Shown: positions 43,149 to 52,652, counted from the first letter of the stretch. The stretch: DNA of 64,000 bases from CAVVAL01 sp963742725 (GCA_963742725.1 CAVUMX010000003.1:186001-250000); one strand, 5' to 3'. The notes: generated from the sequence alone by a model not told the origin. Numbers and translations: made by a program.

Positions 43149-44663
43149 TCAGAGGAGTTCCCTCATCGGGGATTGGTTGCCACGTCGGCGGAGGTGCCGG
43201 CGAGGGGATGTCCAGAAGAACTGCGCGAGAGCTGCGAACACCGATGGCGTGGGAGACGCGCCAAAGAGGAGCTTGGCCGCCAGACTCGGTGTCCACCTCA
43301 AGCGGCTCCGGATAACGGTTTTCGTACGAGTGAACTCACGTAGGCCTTCCACGCCCTTCAAGCGCCCCTGCCCGCTCAACTTCGTTCCGCCGAACGCGAC
43401 GCCGGGTATGCCCGCGCCAAATATCGCATCGTTAATGTCCACCGTACCTGCGGAAATACCCGCTGCCAGCCGCCTCGCCCGGGCACTGTTCCGGCTAAAC
43501 ACGCTTGCGCCCAGCCCATAGGGGGTTTGATTGGCCAACGTGATGGCGTGCCGCTCGTCGTCTGTATGCACAACGGAGATCACCGGCCCGAAACTCTCCT
43601 CTTGAAACAGTTCTGTATGTGGCCGAACGTCCACTACGACAGTCGGTTCGAACCCGACAAGCCCGTTGTCGGTCGTCCGGTGACCTCCCGCGAGGATTCG
43701 GGCACCATCCGCCTGTGCCGCCGCGAGCCTGCGCTGCAGAACCTCTGCCTGCGAAGGTCGCATGAGCGGCGCTGCCCACGCCGAGTCGGCAGTCATGGCC
43801 TTGGCGGCGTCCACCAGCTCATCCACGAAACGGTCGTGGACCGTCCGGCAGACGATTACACGCTGGACTGCCATACACGTCTGGCCGCCATTCAGAAAGG
43901 CAGCGCCGGCAGCCGAACGAGCAGCGTCGCGTAGATTGGCGTCGCTCCAGACAACCATGGGGTCGTTCCCGCCGAGCTCCATCACCACCGGAGTCATCGT
44001 TTGCGCGGCTTCCACCAGGACCTGCCGTCCTGTGGTCGTGCTGCCCGTGAACACGATCTTGTCCACGCCCGATCGCACCAGCGCCTGACCTGTCTCCCCA
44101 TTCCCTGTTACAGGTTGAACGAGATCGAGGCCAGCGGAATTGACGACCTGCGCAAGCAACTGTCCCACTCGCGGAGTGTGTTCGGACGACTTCAGCACAA
44201 CGGTATTCCCCGCAGCGAGCGCGTTCGGGATCGATTGCATAGGTATCGCCACCGGATAGTTCCACGGCGCTATGACTCCGACGACGCCGAGCGGCTCGTA
44301 ATGCCGTTCGGCCGCCTTGAGAACGAAAGGCCCTGTCGATACCGACTCCGAACGCAATTTTCGCGGAGCGACCTTCGCCGACCACGCCATACAGGTACAT
44401 GCTGAAATGATTTCAAGCCACGCCGCAGCCAACGACTTGCCAGTCTCTGCAGCGTCCAGCTCGGCCAGTCGCCTGCCGTTGTCCGCGACTGCGTCGCGGA
44501 CCAGAAGCAGATGACGCCGACGATCGCGCGTCGAATAGGCCGACCATTCCACTGCCACTTCACGAGCCTTCGCCACAGCGACGTCGACAGCCGCGCCGTC
44601 CATCATGGTGCTACCCCCGTTGTCGCCCCGGGTTCCGACACAACTTTCGGCAGCTCTCTTCAT
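43149..44663 (-). CDS. Aldehyde dehydrogenase
   Basis: A 504-residue NAD(P)-dependent aldehyde dehydrogenase. Catalytic Cys263 in LNGGQTCMAVQR, general base Glu229 in VVMELGGNDP, the N-W-N-type motif APWNYPVAIP and TGSTTTGRQV for cofactor. The C-terminal 50 residues (LAAKLLFGASPTPSVFAALAQF, then basic residues) form a hydrophobic-basic tail reminiscent of membrane-associated fatty-aldehyde dehydrogenases. ATG 44663 overlaps the HAD stop (ATGA). Within the block it could convert a terpenoid aldehyde to the acid. Confidence 0.9.
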   Translation of the reverse strand: MKRAAESCVGTRGDNGGSTMMDGAAVDVAVAKAREVAVEWSAYSTRDRRRHLLLVRDAVADNGRRLAELDAAETGKSLAAAWLEIISACTCMAWSAKVAPRKLRSESVSTGPFVLKAAERHYEPLGVVGVIAPWNYPVAIPMQSIPNALAAGNTVVLKSSEHTPRVGQLLAQVVNSAGLDLVQPVTGNGETGQALVRSGVDKIVFTGSTTTGRQVLVEAAQTMTPVVMELGGNDPMVVWSDANLRDAARSAAGAAFLNGGQTCMAVQRVIVCRTVHDRFVDELVDAAKAMTADSAWAAPLMRPSQAEVLQRRLAAAQADGARILAGGHRTTDNGLVGFEPTVVVDVRPHTELFQEESFGPVISVVHTDDERHAITLANQTPYGLGASVFSRNSARARRLAAGISAGTVDINDAIFGAGIPGVAFGGTKLSGQGRLKGVEGLREFTRTKTVIRSRLRWTPSLAAKLLFGASPTPSVFAALAQFFWTSPRRHLRRRGNQSPMRELL

Positions 44664-45364
44664 GCGGACAGCTCCTTTGCGGCCTGCGGCGACCTTGAAC
44701 GTCCTGGTGTCCCGGCGGCTCGAAGCAACTTAATGACCTCGTGCAGCGAGTGCACAGTCGATTCAGTACTCTCGCAGGTGCCTGCTCGATCAATAAGCAC
44801 ACCGTGCATACCAACGGCGCGGGCACCGCGCACGTTCAGAACCTCATCGTCGACGAACATGCACTCTTCGGGCCTCAACCCCAATTCGTCCGCGACGCGA
44901 CGGTACGCGGCGGGAGCTGGCTTCTGAATGGGCAGCGCATTGACGATGGCGTCGAAAAACTCGGGTTCGAGGCCGGCTTGGAGCAATGTTGATCGCACGT
45001 TTGTCAAAGGATGGTTCGTCAATAACGCAAGTTGGAATCCACGCTGCTTCAGGGCGAGCAGGCAGGGCGTGGTATCAGGATACTGAGTGAAGGCGGTGTC
45101 GTATTCTCCGGTTAGGCGCGCCAACTCTTCGACGTCCCTGTCCGTGCCACCGAATTTCGCGACGAGCGCCGTCCAGAAGGACCGAATTATCAGGGTGTCG
45201 GTCGAAGGCGCAGCCGATGGATCGTGAGTCAACGACGACCAGACCTCGTAGAGGTGTGCAAGTTCCAGGTCAGGCAGGACCTGGCGGAACTTGGCGACCA
45301 GACCGGCCTCGTCATAGTGGAGCAATGTCTGATCGCGATCAAACACGACTGCGCGAATAGTCAC
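44660..45364 (-). CDS. HAD-family hydrolase, candidate terpenyl diphosphate phosphatase
   Basis: A 234-residue HAD-IA hydrolase with all four motifs: VVFDRDQTL (nucleophile Asp9, acid/base Asp11), LLTNHP (Thr116), QKPAPAAY (Lys148) and FVDDEVLNVRGA (Asp172/173). GTG 45364 has GGGGGAG upstream and overlaps the 3' end of the cyclase gene by 26 bp, so the two are coupled. In drimenol-type synthases a HAD domain is fused to a class II cyclase beta domain. Here the two functions are adjacent separate genes, which suggests that the HAD enzyme removes diphosphate from the bicyclic product. Confidence 0.85.
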   Translation of the reverse strand: MTIRAVVFDRDQTLLHYDEAGLVAKFRQVLPDLELAHLYEVWSSLTHDPSAAPSTDTLIIRSFWTALVAKFGGTDRDVEELARLTGEYDTAFTQYPDTTPCLLALKQRGFQLALLTNHPLTNVRSTLLQAGLEPEFFDAIVNALPIQKPAPAAYRRVADELGLRPEECMFVDDEVLNVRGARAVGMHGVLIDRAGTCESTESTVHSLHEVIKLLRAAGTPGRSRSPQAAKELSA

Positions 45365-46850
45365 GGCTCCCCCTATAGTCCGTTCGCGGGGACGCTTCCC
45401 TCGATTGCGTATCGTAAAGAAGCTTGGCCGCCAGAACCGTGGACCGGACCACACGTTCAGGCGCGTACAGGGCCTTGCCGATCCACAACTCGGCCAGTGG
45501 CGCACTGCTAAGGCGCTCCAATGCGGCACGGCCCGCGGAGATCGCTCTACGCTCAGCAGTGCCAGATCGGTTGGCGTGCATCAGAGCCAGGAGTGCATAG
45601 GCCGTCTCCTCCGCCGTGCTTGAGGAACATCCCCACGATCCGTCGGCCTTTTGGGTCGCGAGAATCCAGTCAAGCGCGGCTCCGCACATTTCATCGGCCA
45701 GCCCTGACAGGGCCGCGACGGCGTGGCTTGTGGCGTAGTACGGCGAAACGTTCCACTTATCGGTCCAGTTTCCCAGCGGCAGCTGGGACCTCCGGAGCAT
45801 GTCAATCGCCGTCTCCATGCGATCGGCGCGTTCGGCTCCACAAGCCCGCAGCGCATGGACTACATGGATGTTCGACGAGACCGAAGGGTTCCGCTCAAAG
45901 TCGTACGTGTTGTACCCATCCGCGCCAAGGAAGCTGTCGAGGACGCTGCTGTCAGCGGGCAGGCCACAGTAGGCACGCAATCGTAGTAGCACAGCCGTAT
46001 CATCGCTGTCGGGCGGCATGCCTTCGGCCGACATCGCCAAGGCCCCATCAGTCGCATATTCTGATAGTGCCGCCACGGCGGGCCGGAGTTGATTCGGCGG
46101 TATGCCCGCGAGCGCAAGATTGTTGAGGACCCATGCTCGGTCGAATAGTTCGTAGCGGTAGATAGTCGGAAAGCCGGCATCGGGCGTCGCGGCCGATGCG
46201 TCGCGCAGGTAGTCGATCGTGGAGGGCGACTGAAGTCGACCGTACGCGTACGCCGATGCCGACGGAGAGCAACCGAGCGATCCATCACTGCATTGCAGAC
46301 CGGCCAGGTCGATGCCTTCTATTTGTGCGTCGTCCAGAGTTTCCAATGTGTGGACCAGGGTCGTATGTTCCCAGCCTTTGCGAGGTAGCATGCCAAGCTT
46401 CTCGGTTCTTATCGATCCGACCCACGACAGCGCGTCATACGGCAGATCAAGGCCGAGCCTGGTCGCGCGATTCAGGAGGGCGGGGACAATCAGCTCGAAG
46501 GCGACGGTGGTTTCGGCGTCAGAGTCCTTGAGATTGGCGAGCGAGATGGACTGTGATCGAAGGTAGTTGCAGCCTTCTTCAACCTGGGAGGCGCCTTTGC
46601 CGAGTTCGGCCAGAACAACAGTGGATGCCAGCGTGCATACGAGGCGATCGTGTCGATCGAAAAACGACGCGCCCCACGATCCGTCACGACGTTGATTTCG
46701 CAATAGCCATTGCAATGCGCCGAGGCCGACAGTCTTGCCCGCGGCTCCACCGGCGCAGGCAAGTGCGACGATGGCGGTGTCGTAGGCGGATGAGGTCAAG
46801 GAAAGGCGCGCAGGCTGGTCGATATACTCTTGGATGTTATGAGTATCCAT
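45339..46850 (-). CDS. Class II diterpene cyclase (copalyl-diphosphate-synthase-like)
   Basis: A 503-residue beta-gamma-domain cyclase. The protonation motif DSDD is at residues 281-284 (GMPPDSDDTAVLLRLRAY). QW-type repeats are RNQRRDGSWGASFFD near 55 and ATQKADGSWGCSS near the C-terminus. Length and layout match bacterial ent-/syn-CPP synthases rather than squalene-hopene cyclases. ATG 46850 or a TTG three codons earlier (46859, with GAAGGG better placed) may start it. It lies 24-33 bp after the P450. Expected to cyclise GGPP to a bicyclic labdane-type diphosphate. No class I partner is visible in the window. Confidence 0.88.
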   Translation of the reverse strand: MDTHNIQEYIDQPARLSLTSSAYDTAIVALACAGGAAGKTVGLGALQWLLRNQRRDGSWGASFFDRHDRLVCTLASTVVLAELGKGASQVEEGCNYLRSQSISLANLKDSDAETTVAFELIVPALLNRATRLGLDLPYDALSWVGSIRTEKLGMLPRKGWEHTTLVHTLETLDDAQIEGIDLAGLQCSDGSLGCSPSASAYAYGRLQSPSTIDYLRDASAATPDAGFPTIYRYELFDRAWVLNNLALAGIPPNQLRPAVAALSEYATDGALAMSAEGMPPDSDDTAVLLRLRAYCGLPADSSVLDSFLGADGYNTYDFERNPSVSSNIHVVHALRACGAERADRMETAIDMLRRSQLPLGNWTDKWNVSPYYATSHAVAALSGLADEMCGAALDWILATQKADGSWGCSSSTAEETAYALLALMHANRSGTAERRAISAGRAALERLSSAPLAELWIGKALYAPERVVRSTVLAAKLLYDTQSREASPRTDYRGSRDYSRSRV

Positions 46851-46883
46851 GATCAACAATCATCCCTTCGTCCCTAGCGGTCT

Positions 46884-48191
46884 CTACGTGTCGTCGTCTG
46901 TGACCGTGGCCAGCACTGTCATCGGAAAGGCGATTGTCGGTCCCTGTGCCACACCGCGAACAGGCTCCTGGGGCATATGAACGTGAAACCCCGGCGCGCG
47001 AAATATCATGGCCAAGGCGATAGCGAGTTCGTAGCTTGCGAATGCGGCGCCGAGGCATCGGCGAGTGCCCACGCCGAAGGGCAGATAGTCGGTCTGGCTG
47101 TGCCGCTGGCCGAGAAACCGCGATGGGTCGAACCTGTTCGGCTCCGGATAGCTGGCGGGCCTGCGGTGCGCGACGTGGATGCAGGGGACGACTTCCGTAT
47201 CTCGGGTGATGACCTGCTCTGATGTGTGGATGTCCGCCCGCACACGTCGCGTGAGTCCAGTGGGAACGACGGAGCTAAGTCGCAGTACTTCCTGACACAC
47301 CGCAACCAGGTAGGGTTCGTTGGCCATGACGTTCGGCTCGACTCCGTCACCGAGCGCGCGCAGCGCGCCGGCGAGCGTGTCTCGAACGTCGGAGTGTGTG
47401 GCGACGAAAAGGGCGCCCCATGCCAAGGTGGCGGCCGTCGTTTCGAAGCCCGCCACGAGCAGGCTGACGACGTGGCCACGGATCTGCTGGTCAGACAGGC
47501 TGGCATCGCCGAGATCGCGCTGCCGCAGGAGATGACTGACGAGGTCGATGCTGTCCGGGTCAGGTGACTCCGCGCGGCCGGCGACTTCCTGGGCGATGAA
47601 GTCATCGAGCAAATCGCACAGATTCTGGATACGGACCCGGTCCGCGTTCTTGGAATCCAAGGTGGACAGTAGTTCGGCGGCAAGAGCGGTGACCCGCTCG
47701 ACGTGATCTACGGAAATATCTCCAAACAGCAGGCGTACCAACACACCCATGGTCACGTGGCGGGCGAGCTCAATCAACGGCACGGAGCCCGCGGTCTTAG
47801 CTCCATCCAGGGCGACTTCAGTCTGGTCGGCGATAAGCGTGCCCAGTTGCCGCATCCGATTGCCCATCAGCGGCCAGCCCAGCAGTTTTCTGGCCCGTAG
47901 GTGATCCTCGCCGTTGAGAAAGACAATCGAATGCTCGCCGACAATCGTTTGAAACGCAGTCGATCCGGTCGAGTCGAGGTTGTGTCCGTTGGCGACAAGT
48001 ACCTCGCGAATCGCCTCAGGCGATCCGAGGAAGACCCGCTTCGGTACGCCACCGTGGCTGACTGTGAAGTCCGCACCGAACGTGGCGTGGTATCGGTTGA
48101 ATGCCGCAATCGGGTCGGTTTCGACATCCTGTGCCTGTTTGGCTGTCAGATCCGGGCCGGGGGGAAGCTGGGGACGTCCGGCCGCGCTCAT
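46884..48191 (-). CDS. Cytochrome P450 of the diterpene block
   Basis: A 435-residue P450. Heme motif FGVGTRRCLGAAFA with Cys379; I-helix LLVAGFETTAATLAW; K-helix EVLRLSS; the PERF-like region YPEPNRFDPSRFLG. ATG 48191 overlaps the GGPP synthase stop (ATGA), which fixes the start; another ATG six codons upstream is less likely. This sequence belongs to a different subgroup from the P450s at 28.7 and 63.5 kb. It should hydroxylate the diterpene scaffold; no dedicated redox partners are nearby. Confidence 0.9.
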   Translation of the reverse strand: MSAAGRPQLPPGPDLTAKQAQDVETDPIAAFNRYHATFGADFTVSHGGVPKRVFLGSPEAIREVLVANGHNLDSTGSTAFQTIVGEHSIVFLNGEDHLRARKLLGWPLMGNRMRQLGTLIADQTEVALDGAKTAGSVPLIELARHVTMGVLVRLLFGDISVDHVERVTALAAELLSTLDSKNADRVRIQNLCDLLDDFIAQEVAGRAESPDPDSIDLVSHLLRQRDLGDASLSDQQIRGHVVSLLVAGFETTAATLAWGALFVATHSDVRDTLAGALRALGDGVEPNVMANEPYLVAVCQEVLRLSSVVPTGLTRRVRADIHTSEQVITRDTEVVPCIHVAHRRPASYPEPNRFDPSRFLGQRHSQTDYLPFGVGTRRCLGAAFASYELAIALAMIFRAPGFHVHMPQEPVRGVAQGPTIAFPMTVLATVTDDDT

Positions 48192-49393
48192 TCCGCTGCT
48201 CCGGAACATCTCTGAATTGGAAGCCCACTGATGTGAGCTTCATGCAACCGTCGGTGCGGATCCGTGGGCGCATGTCTCGTCTTTATGCAGGCGAGGTCGG
48301 TGAGGGTCAGAAGCTCCTGTCGACTGGTCGACGCCAGGTGCGCCGCATCCAGGCTGCGCCTGGCGGCTTGCAGGTGTCGATCGGCTTCGGCTCGGCCCCA
48401 GTCGAGTGCCCCCAGCGACTCCAGCCGCGCGGTCATGGGGCGGATCTCAGCTTCGTCGGGCATATGTGGGCGGGCATAGAAGCCGATGAGATCGTCGCCG
48501 GGCGGGGCGACAGAGAGCGCGTAAGTGACCGGCAAGGACTTCTTACGGGTACGAATGTCAGCGCCGACGGGCTTGCCGGTTTGTGTCGGGTCGCCCCAGA
48601 TACCCAGCATGTCGTCGGCTAGTTGGAAGGCCAGGCCGAGGTGCCGTCCGTAGGCTTCCAGAGCTGTGATCGTCGCCGTATCGGCTCCGCCGAGCAGGGC
48701 GCCAAGGTGTGCGGCACAGGCGACCAGCGATGCGGTCTTGCCGTCGACCATGCGATAGCAGTCGGCGGGCGTGACGCTGCTGCGCGTCTCGAAGTCAAGG
48801 TCAAGGGCTTGGCCGATAACGAGCTGCCTATAGGTCTCGGCCAGGACGCTCGCGGCAGCCACACCGCTGGCGTTGCCGTGCCGCAGGAGCACACTGAATG
48901 CGAGGACGATGAGCGCGTCCCCCGCCAGGAGAGCCGCCGATTCGCCGAAGACTGTCCAGGCGGTTGGTCGGTGTCGCCGAAGCTGGTCGTGGTCCATTAC
49001 ATCGTCTTGGAGAAGCGAGCTATTGTGCGCCAGTTCGACCGCGACGGCACCGGGCAGGGCGGCGTTCAAGGAACCTCCCACGCCTTGGGCACATCGGATG
49101 ACAATGGCCGACCGCAGCATCTTTCCGTGGTCACCGTTGGATTGCCGACCGTCGGCGGTAGTCCATCCGAAGTGGTAACTCACAACTCGGCGGATGGACT
49201 CGTCCAGTTGCAGCACCGCGGCACGAAGCTCTGCGTCCACGTGCCTTTTGAACTCGCCATTCGCCTCGGGAACGGCCGTTCGCTCCAGGACCCGCGCTGC
49301 TACCGCCGTGGGTATGACGTCCATGAGAGGGCCTTCGGGTGCAGGGGGACTTTGGTCACCTCTGACAGTGCGCCCGGTCACAGCCGAACTCAT
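48188..49393 (-). CDS. Polyprenyl (probably geranylgeranyl) diphosphate synthase, copy 2
   Basis: Up to 401 residues. First motif LLQDDVMDHDQLRR (DDxxD), second FQLADDMLGIWGD, KKSLPVTYAL region. It is a paralogue of copy 1 at 40.0 kb, sharing long stretches such as HRPTAWTVFGESAALLAGDA against HRPAAWTVFGTSSAILAGDV. ATG 49393 has no good ribosome-binding site; ATG 49324 (MDVIPTAVAARVL, 378 residues) has GAAGG eight bases upstream and may be the true start. First gene of the diterpene operon; supplies GGPP to the cyclase. Confidence 0.9.
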   Translation of the reverse strand: MSSAVTGRTVRGDQSPPAPEGPLMDVIPTAVAARVLERTAVPEANGEFKRHVDAELRAAVLQLDESIRRVVSYHFGWTTADGRQSNGDHGKMLRSAIVIRCAQGVGGSLNAALPGAVAVELAHNSSLLQDDVMDHDQLRRHRPTAWTVFGESAALLAGDALIVLAFSVLLRHGNASGVAAASVLAETYRQLVIGQALDLDFETRSSVTPADCYRMVDGKTASLVACAAHLGALLGGADTATITALEAYGRHLGLAFQLADDMLGIWGDPTQTGKPVGADIRTRKKSLPVTYALSVAPPGDDLIGFYARPHMPDEAEIRPMTARLESLGALDWGRAEADRHLQAARRSLDAAHLASTSRQELLTLTDLACIKTRHAPTDPHRRLHEAHISGLPIQRCSGAAE

Positions 49394-49559
49394 CAGTCAG
49401 GCGACCAGACCCGGAACGTGAACTTCGGTAATTCGCGCAGGGCCTGATGTCCTGGGCCGGACACGACATATGTCATGCGGCCGGAGCGCCGCGGGTCGCG
49501 GGCAGTGATGGAGAAGCACGGTGAGGCTGGCGCGGCGAGCCGGAGCGCCGCGAGCAGAC

Positions 49560-49710
49560 CGGCGAGCAGCCCGTGACCGGCGGGCGGCACTGTCGAGGAG
49601 AGGGGTGAACGTTGGACCCACCGGAACGCGGTCACGTGGTCGACCTCCACACCGCGTTTGGCCAGCAGTTCCTCGGCATCGCGGTAGGACGGCCCGAACG
49701 CTCTGTGCCA
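49560..49710 (-). pseudogene. Fragment of an IS6-family-like transposase
   Basis: The minus strand reads SYRDAEELLAKRGVEVDHVT then AFRWVQR, and after a one-base frameshift near 49611 continues FTPLLDSAARR. This matches the N-terminal region of IS6-type DDE transposases (Y-R-D-x-E-E-L-L, V-D-H-x-T-x-x-R-W-V-Q-R, F-x-P-L-L). The catalytic part is missing. A small open frame continues to 49393 and touches the GGPP synthase ATG, but it is fused to unrecognised sequence. It marks the upstream border of the diterpene block. Confidence 0.65.
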
Positions 49711-49867
49711 CCAGCCACCAGCCAGCAGGCGCCAGCGATCTGCGCCCCCGGGGACGTGCCGGCGCTGGCTTGGACGGGTCGGACCGCAGGCTCAACGTGG
49801 CGTCCCTGGGGCGGCGTGCCTGAACGACCACGGTGACCGTACGCAAAGCCGCAGGTACGCTGGGTCG

Positions 49868-52372
49868 GTGGATCCCCTCCGGCGCGGGCCTGGTGGACGG
49901 GCCGCGCGCCGCCCGGTCATCGGCATGCTGACAGAGACCCTCGACCTCGAACTCTGGGCCGAGCAGTGGCTCGGCGCGGTCGACGGCGCGCGGTTCACCG
50001 AGTGCGACTTCATCTGCTTCTGCGGCCGGGCGCTGCAGGGCGCGGGGCCCGCCGGCCGCGCGAACGCGATCTACGACCTCGTCACGCCGCGGTCGGTCGA
50101 CGCGCTCGTCGTCTGGACGAGCACGCTCGGGATCAACGTCGGCAGCGAGGGCGTGGCGGCGTTCTGCCAGCGCTTCGCCCCGGTGCCGATCGTGAGTGTG
50201 GAGCAGTCGCTGGGTCAGGCGCCCGTGGTCGGCATGGACGACCGGCAGGGCATGCACGCGGTCGTCAGCCACCTGATCGAGGCACATGGCCGGCGGCACA
50301 TCGCCTTCGTGCACGGGCCTGCCAACCACGAGGGCGCCGGCGAGCGGTACCGGGGCTACCGCGGCGCGATGGCCGAGCACGGGCTCACCGTCGATCCGGA
50401 CTGGGTGTCCACGCGCCCGTCGTCGTGGGCGCCGGAGGAGGCGGCCGCCTCGGTCGCCCGCATGCTCCGGCACGGGCGCCCGCCCGAGGCGGTGGCGGCC
50501 GCCAACGACCACATCGCGCTCGGTGCCCTCTACGCGCTGGCCGCCGCCGGTCTGCGCGTGCCCGACGACGTCGCGGTGGTCGGATTCGACGACTTCATGA
50601 CGATCCGCGAACACGATCTGTGGTTCGACAGCGCCCCAGACAGCGGGGACGAGGTCAGCACCAGCACCAGCGAGGGTGAGGTCACCGTCGGAGCGCTGTC
50701 GCTTACCACGGCGCACGCACCGTTCCACGAGATGGGCCGCCGCTCAGTCGCGGTCGCCCTCGACCTGATCCGTGGCGAGACAGTGCCGCCGCTGGTCAAG
50801 GTGCCGACAGAGTTGGTCGTGCGGCGTTCCTGCGGCTGCTCGCCGCACACTGGCCGCCACGGCCGCGGCGCCGGCGATCAGCAGCCCGCGACCGTGTCGC
50901 CGGAACGCCCCACGATCCAGCTCCGGCGGGCCGCCAGGCACCGCGCCACCCAGCTCCCGGAGGACTGGCCCGAGCGGCTCACGAGCGAGTTCGAGCGCGC
51001 GATCCGCGGGGAGGACCACGTCTTCCTCGGCCTGCTCGACGAACTCGTGCTGTCGAACCTGCGCTCGGTGGAGAAGGCCGTGAACTGGCCCCGCGCGCTG
51101 ACCGCCCTGCGCCAGCTGGTCGAGCGCCCCACCGCGATGCCGGAGGAGGCCGTGCGCGCCGAGGACCTGTGGCTGCGCGCCCAGCTGTCCGTGAACGAGA
51201 TCGTCGAGCGGCAGTGGCGTTACGCGCAGGTGCTCACCGACCGGCGGAACAAGATCATGCGTGAGGTCGGGCAGCGGCTGATCGCCGCGTCCGACGTCAA
51301 GGAGCTGGCCGACGTCCTGGCCGAGCAACTGCCCAAGATCGCCCTGCCGGGCTGCTACCTCGCCCTGTACGAGTCGGCGATGGCGACCGAGACCGTGTCC
51401 GGCCGGCCACCGCAGGATGCGGCGCGCGACCGGTCGCGGTTGCTGCTCGCCTACGAGAACGGCGCGCGCCTCGACGTCAACGGCGAATCGCCGGTCCTCG
51501 ACTCGGTCGAGGTCGTGCCAGGCGGCCGGCTCGACCGGGCGGAGCCCTACAGCATCGTGGCCGCTCCGCTGTACTTCCAGGAGGAGCATCTCGGGTTCGC
51601 GCTGTTCGAGCTCGGGCCGCGGATCGGCTGGATCTACACGGCGCTGCAGGAGCAGATCAGTACCGCGCTGCACCGCGCGCTGCTGGTCGAGCGCGAGCGG
51701 CTGGCGCACATCGTCGTCCAGGAGGCGCACCGGCGCGAGGAGCGCCAACGGCTCGCCGGCGAGCTGCACGACTCCGTCTCGCAGGCCCTGTTCTCGATGA
51801 CGCTGCACACGCGCGCCGTGCAGCTGGCGGTGGAGCGGGGCGAATACCAGTCCGGTCACGTGGTCGACGGGCTGGCCCAACTCAGCCAGTTGACCGAGAG
51901 CGCGCTGGCGGACATGCGGTCACTGATCTTCCAGCTCCGCCCGGATGCACTGCGCGAGGAGGGTCTCGTCACCGCGATCCGCAGGCACGCCGCCGCGGTG
52001 TCGGTCCGGGAAGGGCTCGTCGTCGACGTGTACGCGGACACCGAGCGGTTGCCGCTCGACGAGCGTGCGGAGGAAGAGCTGCTGCGCGTGATCCAGGAGG
52101 CGCTGCACAACTGCGTCAAGCACGCCCGGGCCGGTCATGTGGAGATCCGGATGGCGGAGTCCGGTGAGACGCCGGGGACGCTGATCGTGGAGGTCGCCGA
52201 CGATGGCATCGGCTTCGACCCGGGCGCGCGCTACCCCGGGCACCTCGGCCTTGACGGCATGCGTGAACGCGCGCAGCGCCTCGGCGGACGCCTGGCCATC
52301 GACAGTTCTCCCGCCGGGTCGACGGTCCGCGCGGTGCTGCCCGGCCTCCTCGCGGACCGGCCTGCGACCTAG
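49868..52372 (+). CDS. Hybrid sensor histidine kinase with LacI/periplasmic-binding-like and GAF domains
   Basis: An 834-residue cytoplasmic protein without membrane segments. Residues about 15-310 are a LacI-type effector-binding domain (VIGMLTETLDLELWAEQ; HIAFVHGPANHEGAGERYRGY; VAAANDHIALGALYALAAAG; VVGFDDF). It lacks the N-terminal HTH. A linker and a GAF-like region follow (about 470-600), then a NarL-type dimerisation/phosphoacceptor box (LAGELHDSVSQALFSMTLH) and HATPase (ALHNCVKHA; VADDGIGFDP; GLDGMRERAQRLGG). GTG 49868 is the start. No response-regulator gene is adjacent. Probably senses a soluble small molecule or sugar directly. It is transcribed opposite to both terpene blocks that flank it. 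Confidence 0.85.
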   Translation: MDPLRRGPGGRAARRPVIGMLTETLDLELWAEQWLGAVDGARFTECDFICFCGRALQGAGPAGRANAIYDLVTPRSVDALVVWTSTLGINVGSEGVAAFCQRFAPVPIVSVEQSLGQAPVVGMDDRQGMHAVVSHLIEAHGRRHIAFVHGPANHEGAGERYRGYRGAMAEHGLTVDPDWVSTRPSSWAPEEAAASVARMLRHGRPPEAVAAANDHIALGALYALAAAGLRVPDDVAVVGFDDFMTIREHDLWFDSAPDSGDEVSTSTSEGEVTVGALSLTTAHAPFHEMGRRSVAVALDLIRGETVPPLVKVPTELVVRRSCGCSPHTGRHGRGAGDQQPATVSPERPTIQLRRAARHRATQLPEDWPERLTSEFERAIRGEDHVFLGLLDELVLSNLRSVEKAVNWPRALTALRQLVERPTAMPEEAVRAEDLWLRAQLSVNEIVERQWRYAQVLTDRRNKIMREVGQRLIAASDVKELADVLAEQLPKIALPGCYLALYESAMATETVSGRPPQDAARDRSRLLLAYENGARLDVNGESPVLDSVEVVPGGRLDRAEPYSIVAAPLYFQEEHLGFALFELGPRIGWIYTALQEQISTALHRALLVERERLAHIVVQEAHRREERQRLAGELHDSVSQALFSMTLHTRAVQLAVERGEYQSGHVVDGLAQLSQLTESALADMRSLIFQLRPDALREEGLVTAIRRHAAAVSVREGLVVDVYADTERLPLDERAEEELLRVIQEALHNCVKHARAGHVEIRMAESGETPGTLIVEVADDGIGFDPGARYPGHLGLDGMRERAQRLGGRLAIDSSPAGSTVRAVLPGLLADRPAT

Positions 52373-52652
52373 CGCCGCTGCGCCACGCTGTCGCGGGCGA
52401 CCCCGGCCCGAGACTGCGAGCCGCTGGAGATGAGGACGGCTGCGAACGCCGTTCGTGGCCTCACCGAGCTCCGACCGGGTGGCTGGGTGCCGTCCGCGAC
52501 CACCCCGAAGGACCGCGGGCCGCTGCTGGCCGGCAGCAGCCCGCGGTTCGGCGAGGGTGCGCGATCTCGGTGATCAGCTGGAGCGGTTCGCCGGCCTCGC
52601 GGCAGCGGTCCGCCGAACGCCGCGCGCAGCTTCGGTTCGCCGGCGGCGAGGC

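Noticed and set aside
49393..49650. 85-codon frame touching the GGPP synthase ATG (TGATG)
   Set aside because: Its first third is the transposase fragment read in frame and the remainder is unrecognised, so the stop/start overlap is probably accidental.
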